This document shows, one piece after another, positions 1-7,400 of a stretch of 64,000 bases of DNA (position 1 is its first letter; every line of letters begins with the position of its first letter). Source of the DNA: CAWDMC01 sp963803295 (GTDB taxonomy: Bacteria; Acidobacteriota; Terriglobia; UBA7540); NCBI GenBank assembly GCA_963803295.1, contig CAWDMC010000003.1:124001-188000 (forward strand), given 5' to 3'. Below the pieces are notes generated by a model. That model did no database searches and had not been told where the DNA came from. It worked only from the letters and a program-made list of their open reading frames with translations. Made by a program: the position numbers and the translations under genes.

Positions 1-257
1 AGGAGGCCGCGGTTGAGGTCCAGGCGGTAGATGCCGCGGAACGATCGCTGACCATATCGACGGCTCAGTACAAAGCGGGTACCGCGAGCTACCTGCAGGT
101 GATCACAGCGCAGACGGCGGCCCTGCAGGCCGAACGGGCTGCGGTCGATATCCTCACCCGGCGCATGGTTTCGAGCGTGCAACTGATCCAAGATTTGGGT
201 GGAGGATGGGACTCGTCGCAACTTCCCACCCGAGAACAACTGGTTCTGAACAAGTAG
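1..257 (+). CDS. TolC-family outer membrane efflux protein, C-terminal fragment
   Basis: The reading frame enters at base 3 and stops at 255-257, giving the last 84 residues. The visible part has the alanine- and glutamine-rich helical pattern of the TolC/NodT barrel-tunnel repeat (AQYKAGTASYLQVITAQTAA), followed by a short tail. The phrase 'Y..G..SYL.V..AQ' is typical of the last helical hairpin in this family. These trimeric outer membrane channels work with HlyD adaptors and inner-membrane pumps; an HlyD adaptor and ABC permeases lie 6 kb downstream, so a partnership is possible but not shown. The 5' part is outside the window. Confidence 0.8.
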   Translation, partial: EAAVEVQAVDAAERSLTISTAQYKAGTASYLQVITAQTAALQAERAAVDILTRRMVSSVQLIQDLGGGWDSSQLPTREQLVLNK

Positions 258-332
258 AGCAACTACCTTCCAGGGCAGCCACGAGGCTGACGGCTCACAG
301 TTAGCTTAGCCGCTTATGGTACAAGGCCAACC

Positions 333-1052
333 CTACAGGGGATAGCGCCGCTTGGCCTCTTCAAGCATCATCGCGGTTGTTGTGGCACCGATCCGGGCAA
401 CACCTAGTTCCCGGACGCGTAGCAGATCGTCCAGCTTGCGCACCCCGCCCGCAGCCTTAACACTGACCGAAGGCGCGCTGTGTTCCCGCATCAGGCGCAG
501 GTGGTGGTCAATCGCTCCTTTGTAATTGTAGGAACCGTCAGGCTGCTTCACGAACCCGTATCCGGTGGATGTCTTCACGAAAGCCACCCGAGCCTCGGAG
601 CAGATCTCGCATAAACGAATAATGTGTTCATCCCGGAGGTAATCATTCTCAAAGATTACCTTCAGAATGGCGCCACTCGCGGTAACGGCGTCGTTGATCA
701 ACTGAATCTCATTGCGAACATACGTCCAATCGCCGCTCAGCACCTTGCCGATGTTGACGACGGCGTCGATCTCCGTGCCTCCGGCCTGTGCTGCAGCTTC
801 AGCTTCCTTTACCTTGATCCCGGTGGCGCTATTGCCATGCGGAAAGGCCACTACCGGACAGACGCCGACGTCCGAGCCGGCGAGTAGATCCTTTGCCAAG
901 CCGATGGCGTACGGTTTGACGCAAGCGGTGGCGACGTCGTATTTCCGGGCCAGCAGGCAACCGTCAGTGATCTGCGCGTCGGTCATGGTCGGATGCAACA
1001 AAGAGTGGTCGATCATCTTAGCGAGCTGGCGCACGCTTAGCGAAGGTGCCAT
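333..1052 (-). CDS. deoC: Deoxyribose-phosphate aldolase
   Basis: Cleaves 2-deoxy-D-ribose 5-phosphate to glyceraldehyde 3-phosphate and acetaldehyde in cytosolic deoxynucleoside catabolism. The 239-residue length is normal for the family. The Schiff-base lysine is in FVKTSTGYG (K160), the second catalytic lysine in VKAAGG (K199), and the aspartate in EIDAVVN (D96). It lies 12 bp downstream of the ROK gene on the same strand, so the two are probably co-transcribed, linking a sugar kinase or regulator with deoxyribose breakdown. No frameshift or truncation is seen. Confidence 0.95.
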   Translation of the reverse strand: MAPSLSVRQLAKMIDHSLLHPTMTDAQITDGCLLARKYDVATACVKPYAIGLAKDLLAGSDVGVCPVVAFPHGNSATGIKVKEAEAAAQAGGTEIDAVVNIGKVLSGDWTYVRNEIQLINDAVTASGAILKVIFENDYLRDEHIIRLCEICSEARVAFVKTSTGYGFVKQPDGSYNYKGAIDHHLRLMREHSAPSVSVKAAGGVRKLDDLLRVRELGVARIGATTTAMMLEEAKRRYPL

Positions 1053-1064
1053 TGGAAGTTCTCC

Positions 1065-2195
1065 TCAGGAGCGGATCGCGGCCTGGTTCAGCTTGCGCAA
1101 CGCGTAGGCATAAGCCCCGACAGCCACAGCCTCGCTGGTGCCGAGGAGTGAAAGGCCTACGGCGGTTCGCTGCATGGGGTCGTACTTCACCTTGCGGGTG
1201 GACCCAGGAACCGTGATCTCACGCACCGCGCCCGCGAGAAAGCTAGCCCGTTCCCCGGGATCTTCGAGATTGAAGGCTCGGGGGATCAGCCGCCGCATCC
1301 TCTTGCTGATCCCGTCATAGTTCGAGTTCATGGCCGCGACTAAAGCAGGCATAAACAGTGAATGCGCGCCGGCAATGCCGCCGCCGATCACCGCCAATCC
1401 ATCCACCAGTGTCAAGGCCTGGGCGAGCACGTCGCCCGCGGCCTCCCCCAGCCGCCGGAAGGCCTCGACCGCAGCGTCCCGATTACCCTGTGCCGATCCC
1501 ATGCCGATTTCGAAGATCTGTCTGGGTTCTGGAGCCTGATCGAAAGGTATGCCGCAGCACTCCGCGTACACTTGGCGTACCGCGCGGATGGAAACTCCTT
1601 CCTCGGCTGTGAGCGTCGGATCAAGCTTGTTACGCAGCAGCCAGGCTTCGCCGCCGGCCGAATTGTCGCCTATGAAGATCTCCCCGTCGCGCACGATACC
1701 GCCACCAAGTCCGGTGCCCAGGGTGATCCCGAACAGGTTGCGGAACCGCTTGGGACTCTTGGCCTTCTCCAGCAAGGAGTTCACGTAAGGCAGGAATCCG
1801 GCGATGGCCTCTCCGTAAACAAACAGATCACCGTCGTTATTGATAAAGACCGGAATGCCGAACTTGTCTTCGAGGAAGGGACCAAGGGCGACGCCATTCC
1901 GGAATGCCGGCAGATTTCCCACATTACTCATGATCCCTGCCGGATAGTCGCCCGGTCCGGGAAAGGCAAAGCTGATCGCCACAGGCGCTTCGGGCAGCTG
2001 CCGCTTGATGTTGTCGAAGCCCTCGACGATATTGCCGAGACAGCGATCGAGATCGTTCGCCTCGGACGGCAGGGATACGGGACCTACCAGCAGCTGGTTG
2101 CCCCGAATGGCGGTGAACTTCAGTCCTGTCCCACCCGCATCGAGCGTCATCACGATACGGTTGTCATTGCTCGTATTATTGATCTCAATCTGCAT
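1065..2195 (-). CDS. ROK-family sugar kinase/regulator-like protein
   Basis: ASKHA fold: the phosphate-1 loop is MTLDAGGTGLKF near the N-terminus, the catalytic aspartate lies in INNDGDLFVYGEA, and the nucleotide loop is GITLGTGLGGGIV. ROK proteins are cytosolic hexose or N-acetylhexosamine kinases or sugar-responsive repressors. No N-terminal winged helix is present, so a kinase is more likely than a repressor. The usual ROK zinc motif (CxCGxxGCxE after the GH motif) is absent; the region reads GGEAWLLRNK. I chose the ATG at 2195 (MQIEINN) because the upstream 24-codon extension has no family resemblance. It is followed directly by deoC. Confidence 0.85.
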   Translation of the reverse strand: MQIEINNTSNDNRIVMTLDAGGTGLKFTAIRGNQLLVGPVSLPSEANDLDRCLGNIVEGFDNIKRQLPEAPVAISFAFPGPGDYPAGIMSNVGNLPAFRNGVALGPFLEDKFGIPVFINNDGDLFVYGEAIAGFLPYVNSLLEKAKSPKRFRNLFGITLGTGLGGGIVRDGEIFIGDNSAGGEAWLLRNKLDPTLTAEEGVSIRAVRQVYAECCGIPFDQAPEPRQIFEIGMGSAQGNRDAAVEAFRRLGEAAGDVLAQALTLVDGLAVIGGGIAGAHSLFMPALVAAMNSNYDGISKRMRRLIPRAFNLEDPGERASFLAGAVREITVPGSTRKVKYDPMQRTAVGLSLLGTSEAVAVGAYAYALRKLNQAAIRS

Positions 2196-2427
2196 AGGTC
2201 TGTTCGTCACCACCGCAGGCGTTCTAGGCGTATATCCGGATCTACACTTCAGCATCGGCGGAGACACAGAAATGCTCAGGCAGGTAAGATACCCCGGCCT
2301 ACAACAGAAATGAAGAGCGAATCACTAAGGGTTACAGTCAATTTGAACGAGACCAGACCCTCGCAAGAAGGCTAGCGCCTAATCTATACTGCCTCTTACC
2401 GGACTCGCGACCAGAGGGGGTACTCGA

Positions 2428-3096
2428 TTGAAAGCTTGCGCCACCGTGCTTCTGTTCATGTGCGTCTTTCCGTCAGCCTTGTCGGCGCAGCGATCTGTTT
2501 ATGCCGGCGTGCTGGGCGGACTGGCTACGCTTTCTGGGGACGGCCGCTCGGTCGTAAGTTCCTCATCAGTAGCGACCTCGTTGTATGATCCCCGGAATGG
2601 ACCGGCGGCCAGCGTTTTTGGCGGAGTTCACCTTTTCAACTACGTCAGTGTCCAGGGCAATTACACTTGGAACCGCAACGACGTGACGCTAGTTTCGAGC
2701 TTTGCCAATCCTGGAGGATTCAGCTTCTACCAGCAGCCCGAATCAACAACGGAGAATGCTCTCATTGGGGACGTTCTGATCTATTTTCGGAAGCGCGGCA
2801 GTCGAATCCGACCGTATCTATCGGAGGGAGCCGGTGTGGTTCGTCTTAGCAGCCGCGTCAGCGGAAGCACCCTATCTCACGGTGACCTGCCGCTGCCTGC
2901 CGCCAGCTCTGCCTCGACCTTCGCCACGACGCGCACGGCTGTAGGTCTAGACATCCGCCTGAGGTCCAACTGGTACTTCCGCTACACCTTCGGGGAGAAC
3001 ATCAGTCACAATCCGATTAGCGCCCAGCTTTCACCGCTGGCCAAGCGTGCGCTTAAGAACTTTCAGAACCTCTTTGGGATATACCGGACGTTTTGA
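2428..3096 (+). CDS. Outer membrane beta-barrel protein
   Basis: A 222-residue exported protein. The start is TTG at 2428, preceded by a strong purine run (AGAGGGGG, 2413-2420). The N-terminus is a signal peptide ending near SALSAQ. The remainder has alternating hydrophobic and aromatic strands (YVSVQGNYTWNRND, WYFRYTFGEN) like the OmpA/OprF-type 'outer membrane protein beta-barrel' family, and it ends in an aromatic residue (YRTF), as outer membrane proteins usually do. Ligand and role are unknown. It is transcribed divergently from the ROK-deoC pair. Confidence 0.7.
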   Translation: MKACATVLLFMCVFPSALSAQRSVYAGVLGGLATLSGDGRSVVSSSSVATSLYDPRNGPAASVFGGVHLFNYVSVQGNYTWNRNDVTLVSSFANPGGFSFYQQPESTTENALIGDVLIYFRKRGSRIRPYLSEGAGVVRLSSRVSGSTLSHGDLPLPAASSASTFATTRTAVGLDIRLRSNWYFRYTFGENISHNPISAQLSPLAKRALKNFQNLFGIYRTF

Positions 3097-3133
3097 AGAA
3101 GTCCCTCACCCCGCCTTAGACCGCTGCTTGTGT

Positions 3134-3481
3134 TCACTTCTGCCCGAACTCCACATAGGGGCAGGCGTCCCAATAGATGGGCGCTCGTTCGATTCGCTCT
3201 CCGAGCACCCGCGCATGGCAGACGCTGCAGCAATTGAAGGCCTTGGCCCTCTCTCCGATCGGCAGGCGCTCCCACAGTCCTTCAAAGACACAGAGTTGGT
3301 GGCCGAGCCGGCGAGTCCCCGTAAGACTCAGCAGGGGGCCGGACGACTCCTGCCGCTGAACGAGCGACGAGTAAAGCCTTGCCTTAAGACGCGAAGGTGC
3401 ATGCGCCTCTCCCTGTGAGGATTCCTGTTCCTCGGCCAGACGAGCGAAAAGCTCGTCCTCATGTAGAGGATTATCCGCCAT
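3134..3481 (-). CDS. Small Cys-rich protein coupled to an ECF sigma factor
   Basis: A 115-residue protein starting at ATG 3481 (MADNPLHEDE), overlapping the last 11 bases of the sigma-factor gene, so translation is probably coupled. No signal peptide or membrane segment is seen. The N-terminal half is polar and helical; the C-terminal half carries CCSVCHARVLGE and a later DACPYVEF, so a CxxCH...C cluster could bind metal. CxxCH is also the haem c motif, but the lack of an export signal argues against a cytochrome. Position suggests an anti-sigma or cofactor role. I recall similar small proteins following ECF sigma genes in Acidobacteria, but the function is unknown. Confidence 0.7.
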   Translation of the reverse strand: MADNPLHEDELFARLAEEQESSQGEAHAPSRLKARLYSSLVQRQESSGPLLSLTGTRRLGHQLCVFEGLWERLPIGERAKAFNCCSVCHARVLGERIERAPIYWDACPYVEFGQK

Positions 3482-4073
3482 TCCACTTTCTCCTGAACTG
3501 ATCCCGGGCCCTGGCCAACAGCCGTTCGACAGCTTTCTCGGTCTTGGAGGTCTGCGCTGCAATCTCCCGGAGGCTCCGCTTCTCCCAATAACGCCAGAGC
3601 AGGACAATACTGTATACCTCGGGGAGCTGTGCCAGAGTTTCCCTGGTCTTCTGCTCGGCCTGACGCCGCTCGAACACGTCCTCCAAACCGCGCAAATTCG
3701 AGGTGTCCGAACTGAGGCCCTCTCCTTCCTCCTCCAACTGAGCTTCCCGCAGCGTTTTGCGGTAATGATCTTCCACCTTGTGCCGGGCTATCCCGAGAAT
3801 CCAACTATAGAGCGGCGAGTCCCCCCGGTACTTGTCCAGATTTTCCCAGGCTGCCAGGAAGACTTCCTGTACCAGATCGTCGACGAGGTCCATCCGCGGG
3901 ATCACCCGCCGCCGGACATAGCCGTAGACGGGGTCGGCGCAGCGGTCAACAAACTCGGCCGTTGCCTTGCGGTCCTTTTGCAGGACTTCGGCCACCAACT
4001 CCTTATCAGTGAGCCGACCGGCCTCTGAGGGTTGCGCAGTTGCGGCATGAGTGTCAGTTTGCGCCTGGTCCAT
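3471..4073 (-). CDS. ECF-type RNA polymerase sigma factor
   Basis: A 200-residue sigma-70 family factor with region 2 (DDLVQEVFLAAWENLDKYRG, about residues 64-83, followed by SPLYSWILGIARHKVEDHYR) and region 4 helix-turn-helix (SLREIAAQTSKTEKAVERLL, about 167-186). It lacks regions 1.1 and 3, as ECF factors do. Between the regions is an acidic linker of about 45 residues. The coupled downstream gene with a Cys cluster is the best candidate for its regulator. The gene reads away from the secreted propeller gene at 4340, which could be a target; no ECF promoter was convincing. Confidence 0.9.
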   Translation of the reverse strand: MDQAQTDTHAATAQPSEAGRLTDKELVAEVLQKDRKATAEFVDRCADPVYGYVRRRVIPRMDLVDDLVQEVFLAAWENLDKYRGDSPLYSWILGIARHKVEDHYRKTLREAQLEEEGEGLSSDTSNLRGLEDVFERRQAEQKTRETLAQLPEVYSIVLLWRYWEKRSLREIAAQTSKTEKAVERLLARARDQFRRKWNGG

Positions 4074-4339
4074 CCGACTAATAAGTCGCTCTGAGAAGGG
4101 TTTTCCCCCTTAGACCGGAGTGGTCACCACGACTCGGGGAGGGAGCGGTTTTGACCGCGCCGGAACAAGCGCTCCGTGTCTTCCTCTTGTAATCCAAACT
4201 CGACGCCTAAAATCGAAATGGCGCCGAGGGGGATTTGGCCCTTTACACCGACTCTAGCTATCGGAGGGTGGATCCTAAACGAGCACCCTCGAATTTCACC
4301 CTGGCCCTTGCGCCAGAACAACAGAGGAGGTAGTTTCGC

Positions 4340-5485
4340 ATGTTTTTGAAGCGCTTGACCCGATCTCTGCCCATGGCTGCCGTGGCCTTTGTGGTTGCGG
4401 CCTTGTTGTCTATACCCTCAGCTTTCGCCGGGGGTAGGCATGGCGCCGTCTACGTCACGACCAACGATGCTTCCGGCAACTCCATCCTAACCTACCGCCG
4501 GAACGCCCATGGTTCCTTGCAATTCGTTGCTAAGGTTCCCACGGGAGGTAAGGGAATTGGCGGTGGACTCGATCCACTGGGTTCCCAGGGTTCGATCATC
4601 CTCAGCCGGGGCGGCCGGCTTTTGTTCGCTGTCAACGCCGGCAGCAACAACATCTCGGAATTTGCGGTTACCTGGCTCGGACTGTTTCCCCTCGGCACCT
4701 TCCCATCGGGCGGCACCCAACCCGTCAGCCTCACCGTGCATGGAGACCTGCTGTTCGTCCTGAATGCGGGCGGCACGCCCAACGTTGCCGGATTCCGCAT
4801 CAATCCCTTTACTGGCAAGCTGAGATGGATTCCGGGTTCGAGCCGGGCGCTCCCGGGTGGAGCGGGCGCGGGCGGCGCGCAAGTCCAGTTTAGCCCCGGC
4901 GGCGATGCGCTCGTCGTGACCAAGAAGGCTACCAGCCAGATCGACGTCTTTCCGGTTGACGACGACGGTCGACTCGACTCGCCGAAGATGTTTCCTTCGA
5001 ACGGCGCGACTCCTTTCGGGTTTGATTTTGCCCGTCGTGGTGTGCTCGTCGTCTCGGAGGCGGGCGGCGGGCCCGGGGGGACGTCCGCAGCGTCCTCTTA
5101 TCATCTGACAGGCGACGATGATGATGTAGATCTGGAAGTGATTGACGGCTCATCACCTGACTATCAAAAGGCAGGATGCTGGCTGGTGGTTAGTAAGGAC
5201 AACCGCTTTGCCTATGTCGCGAATGCTGGGACCGGGGTCATCTCCGGCTACCAGGTTGAGTGGGACGGCAGGCTGAGCCTCTTGAACGCAGATGGGAACA
5301 CGGCGGCACCCGGCGGCGCCCCCCTTGACATGGACATGACGGATGGCGGCCGGTTCCTCTACGTACTCAATCCTAAGTCCGGCACAATCAATGGCTTCCG
5401 GATAAACGGAGATGGCAGCCTCACACCGGTTGCCAACGCGGTGACCGGAATCCCCTTGGCGGCGCAGGGTCTGGCAGCGCAGTGA
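4340..5485 (+). CDS. Secreted lactonase-like/YVTN beta-propeller protein
   Basis: A 381-residue protein with a clear signal peptide (cut near SAFAGG) and a good Shine-Dalgarno (GAGGAGG, about 12 bases upstream). Repeated blades contain LFAVNAGSNNISEF, LFVLNAGGTPNVAGF, FAYVANAGTGVISGY and FLYVLNPKSGTINGF, the pattern of 6-phosphogluconolactonase-like and YVTN seven-bladed propellers. In this family the periplasmic members often have no proven enzyme activity, so a role in binding or scaffolding is equally possible. It is a single gene followed by a strong terminator. Confidence 0.8.
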   Translation: MFLKRLTRSLPMAAVAFVVAALLSIPSAFAGGRHGAVYVTTNDASGNSILTYRRNAHGSLQFVAKVPTGGKGIGGGLDPLGSQGSIILSRGGRLLFAVNAGSNNISEFAVTWLGLFPLGTFPSGGTQPVSLTVHGDLLFVLNAGGTPNVAGFRINPFTGKLRWIPGSSRALPGGAGAGGAQVQFSPGGDALVVTKKATSQIDVFPVDDDGRLDSPKMFPSNGATPFGFDFARRGVLVVSEAGGGPGGTSAASSYHLTGDDDDVDLEVIDGSSPDYQKAGCWLVVSKDNRFAYVANAGTGVISGYQVEWDGRLSLLNADGNTAAPGGAPLDMDMTDGGRFLYVLNPKSGTINGFRINGDGSLTPVANAVTGIPLAAQGLAAQ

Positions 5486-5560
5486 TTGCCCATTAAAGAC
5501 GCGTACTAACTAAGCGTTGCTTGCGGACCCCCGCGTCTCGCCTTGAGTCGCAGGTGCGTG

Positions 5561-5600
5561 CCCACGGTTAATTCGCAGTCGAATTAACCGTGGGTTTTTT
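5561..5600 (+). terminator. Rho-independent terminator after the propeller gene
   Basis: A perfect 15-bp inverted repeat (5561-5575 with 5580-5594, loop CAGT) is followed by six T residues. It lies about 75 bp after the stop of the beta-propeller gene and isolates it from the efflux locus. Confidence 0.9.
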
Positions 5601-5625
5601 GCGCATGAGGCGCCGCCCGAAAGGG

Positions 5626-5678
5626 GTGCGGAAAAGGTGCGGAAAACCTGCGGGATTTCAGCGGGATCTTGCGGGATC
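5626..5678 (-). repeat. CCGC-phased intergenic repeat, partial copy 1
   Basis: Read on the minus strand, this segment contains five CCGC cores spaced about 11 bp apart (ATCCCGCAAG, ATCCCGCTGA, AATCCCGCAG, TTTTCCGCAC, TTTTCCGCAC). The same arrangement occurs at 29683-29788 and 56117-56223. The flanking 3' part shared by those two copies is missing here, so this is a diverged or truncated copy. Confidence 0.7.
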
Positions 5679-5869
5679 CAGGGCTGGCCCTGGGGGTGTT
5701 TTAACGGGTTACTCGGAGGTAAGTCGCGGTGAGGTTAGCACTTATCGGTTGGGCCTAGCCCACTCCAAACTAAGCCCGCAGACGTGAGGGTGGGGATGTC
5801 GATTGATGCCCCCTCGGCGGAAGCAAACCGAAGCCGCGATCCCAGACTCTGCAGCGGGCTTAAGAAGAG

Positions 5870-5930
5870 TGTCCGTTATCGGACATCCGCGTCGCATCAG
5901 CGGACATCCGTCACGCCACAGTCGTCCGAC
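5870..5930 (+). promoter_or_regulatory. Candidate enhancer (upstream activator) sites for a sigma-54 activator
   Basis: A perfect palindrome TGTCCG-TTAT-CGGACA covers 5870-5885. The sequence CGGACATCCG occurs at 5880-5889 and again at 5901-5910, and a related GTCGTCCGAC sits at 5921-5930. The cluster lies about 50-110 bp upstream of a sigma-54-like promoter, the usual distance for NtrC-type activator binding. An NtrC-type regulator is encoded at 22123. Confidence 0.6.
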
Positions 5931-5981
5931 AATCATAGACAACCCCTTACTCCATAACAAGTTAACTGCGCGACGCATAAC

Positions 5982-5995
5982 GGCACGGGAGTTGC
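5982..5995 (+). promoter_or_regulatory. Sigma-54 (-24/-12) promoter for the efflux operon
   Basis: GGCAC at 5982-5986 and TTGC at 5992-5995 are separated by exactly five bases, matching the sigma-54 consensus GGCAC-N5-TTGC. Transcription would start near 6007, about 75 bp before the HlyD gene at 6083. Confidence 0.7.
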
Positions 5996-6082
5996 CTTTG
6001 ACTGGGTGGGACACTCCCCAAGAGTGAACCCTGCGGCCTGAATCGGATTGCTTCGGCCTGCAGTCCCAGGAGTCATCTTGTA

Positions 6083-7336
6083 ATGGATATTCCTCGTCTC
6101 GAACAAGCTCGCAAGCGCCGCATCCGTCGGACGGTCTACGGAATTGCTGGTGTGATAGTAATTGTACTGACCACGCTCGGACTGCGGCATCTCCAACCTG
6201 CCGCTCCCACTGTAGATTCCGGAACCCTGTGGCCCGATACGGTAAAACGCGGTCCCATGGTGGTTGAGGTGCGGGGCTTGGGTATCCTTACACCTATGGA
6301 GATCCAGTGGATCCCGGCTGTCACCGACGGACGGGTCCAGAAGCGTTTGGTTTTGCCGGGCATGAAGGTGAAGCAGGATACGGTTCTGCTGATTCTCACC
6401 AACCCCATGCTTGAACAGGACGCCCAGGCTGCCGAAGCCGAATGGAAAGAAGCCGAGGCGGACTACAATAGTCTGAAAGCACAACTCGACAGCCAGCTTC
6501 TCGATCAGCGCGGCACCGCCAGCACTACAGAAGCGGATTGTCAGCAGGCGAAGCTCCAGGCGGACCGTGATGCCGAGTTGGCCAGGGAAGGCTTGGGTTC
6601 GCGGCTTACCTTGCAGCTCTCGGAGTCGAAGGCGGGCGCTCTGGCGGTTAAGGCCGACATCGAGAAGCAGCGGGTGGAGGCGTTGAAGGCTTCGATTGAC
6701 GCGCAACTCGCGGCGCAGAAGTCTAAGGTCGACCAACTACGGGCTGCCTACCAACTCAAGCACCAACAGGTGGAAGACCTGCAGGTCCGCGCCGGCATCG
6801 AGGGGGTGTTGCAGTTGTTGCCGGTGGAAGTGGGCCAGCAGGTGACGGCCGGAACCAACCTGGCGCGCGTTTCAGAACCCTCCAAACTCAAGGCCGAGGT
6901 CAAGATTGCCGAGACCCAGGTGAAGGACGTCGCTTTCGACCAGAAAGCGGTGATTGACACCCACAACGGCATCATTCCCGGTCACGTGATTCGTATCGAT
7001 CCCTCCTCCGTTGCCGGAACTGTTACGGTCGATGTGGCCCTCGATGGCCCTTTGCCAGGCGGCGCTCGCCCCGACCTGAGCGTCGACGGAACGATTACGA
7101 TCGAACGCCTTGATAATGTGCTCTACATGGGGCGTCCTGCGTTTGGCCAGCCTTACAGCACCGTCAGCATCTTCAAGGAAACGAGCGACGGCAAAGAAGC
7201 AGTGAGGGTGCCGGTGAAACTGGGACGCGGTTCGGTGACTACGATTGAAATTCTGGACGGGTTGAAGGATGGCGACCGCGTGATCCTTTCCGATATGTCA
7301 CGCTGGGACAACGTGGATCGGATTCGGCTGGAGTAG
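6083..7336 (+). CDS. HlyD/RND-type periplasmic adaptor subunit
   Basis: A 417-residue membrane-fusion protein. One N-terminal transmembrane helix (about residues 17-33) anchors it. A biotinyl-lipoyl half (GRVQKRLVLPGMKVKQDTVL) precedes a long alpha-helical hairpin rich in Ala, Glu, Gln and Lys (about 115-225), then the second lipoyl half (GIEGVLQLLPVEVGQQVTAG), a beta-barrel and a membrane-proximal domain. It bridges an inner-membrane ABC pump to a TolC-like channel. It is the first gene after the sigma-54 promoter and is followed 64 bp later by the first ADOP permease. The start is ATG 6083 with GGAG upstream. Confidence 0.9.
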   Translation: MDIPRLEQARKRRIRRTVYGIAGVIVIVLTTLGLRHLQPAAPTVDSGTLWPDTVKRGPMVVEVRGLGILTPMEIQWIPAVTDGRVQKRLVLPGMKVKQDTVLLILTNPMLEQDAQAAEAEWKEAEADYNSLKAQLDSQLLDQRGTASTTEADCQQAKLQADRDAELAREGLGSRLTLQLSESKAGALAVKADIEKQRVEALKASIDAQLAAQKSKVDQLRAAYQLKHQQVEDLQVRAGIEGVLQLLPVEVGQQVTAGTNLARVSEPSKLKAEVKIAETQVKDVAFDQKAVIDTHNGIIPGHVIRIDPSSVAGTVTVDVALDGPLPGGARPDLSVDGTITIERLDNVLYMGRPAFGQPYSTVSIFKETSDGKEAVRVPVKLGRGSVTTIEILDGLKDGDRVILSDMSRWDNVDRIRLE

Positions 7337-7385
7337 CGCCGGCATCCTGCCGGCTCGGAAATTGCCGCCGGGACGGCGGCGTTAC
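7333..7385. repeat. Palindromic element with GTAGCGCCG ends, copy 1
   Basis: A 53-bp segment that begins with GTAGCGCCGGC and ends with GGCGGCGTTAC, an imperfect terminal inverted repeat, with internal GCCGGC and GCCGCC palindromes. It starts at the stop codon of the HlyD gene. A related element is at 49241-49304. Confidence 0.5.
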
Positions 7386-7400
7386 GGTGTGAGGACCAAC

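Noticed and set aside
1362..2375. A 337-codon open frame opposite the ROK gene.
   Set aside because: Its protein has no recognisable family and it mirrors a well-conserved ROK gene; GC-rich DNA makes long antisense frames.
3134..3481. The small CxxCH protein as a c-type cytochrome.
   Set aside because: No signal peptide, only one CxxCH, no distal ligand pattern, and tight coupling with a sigma factor.
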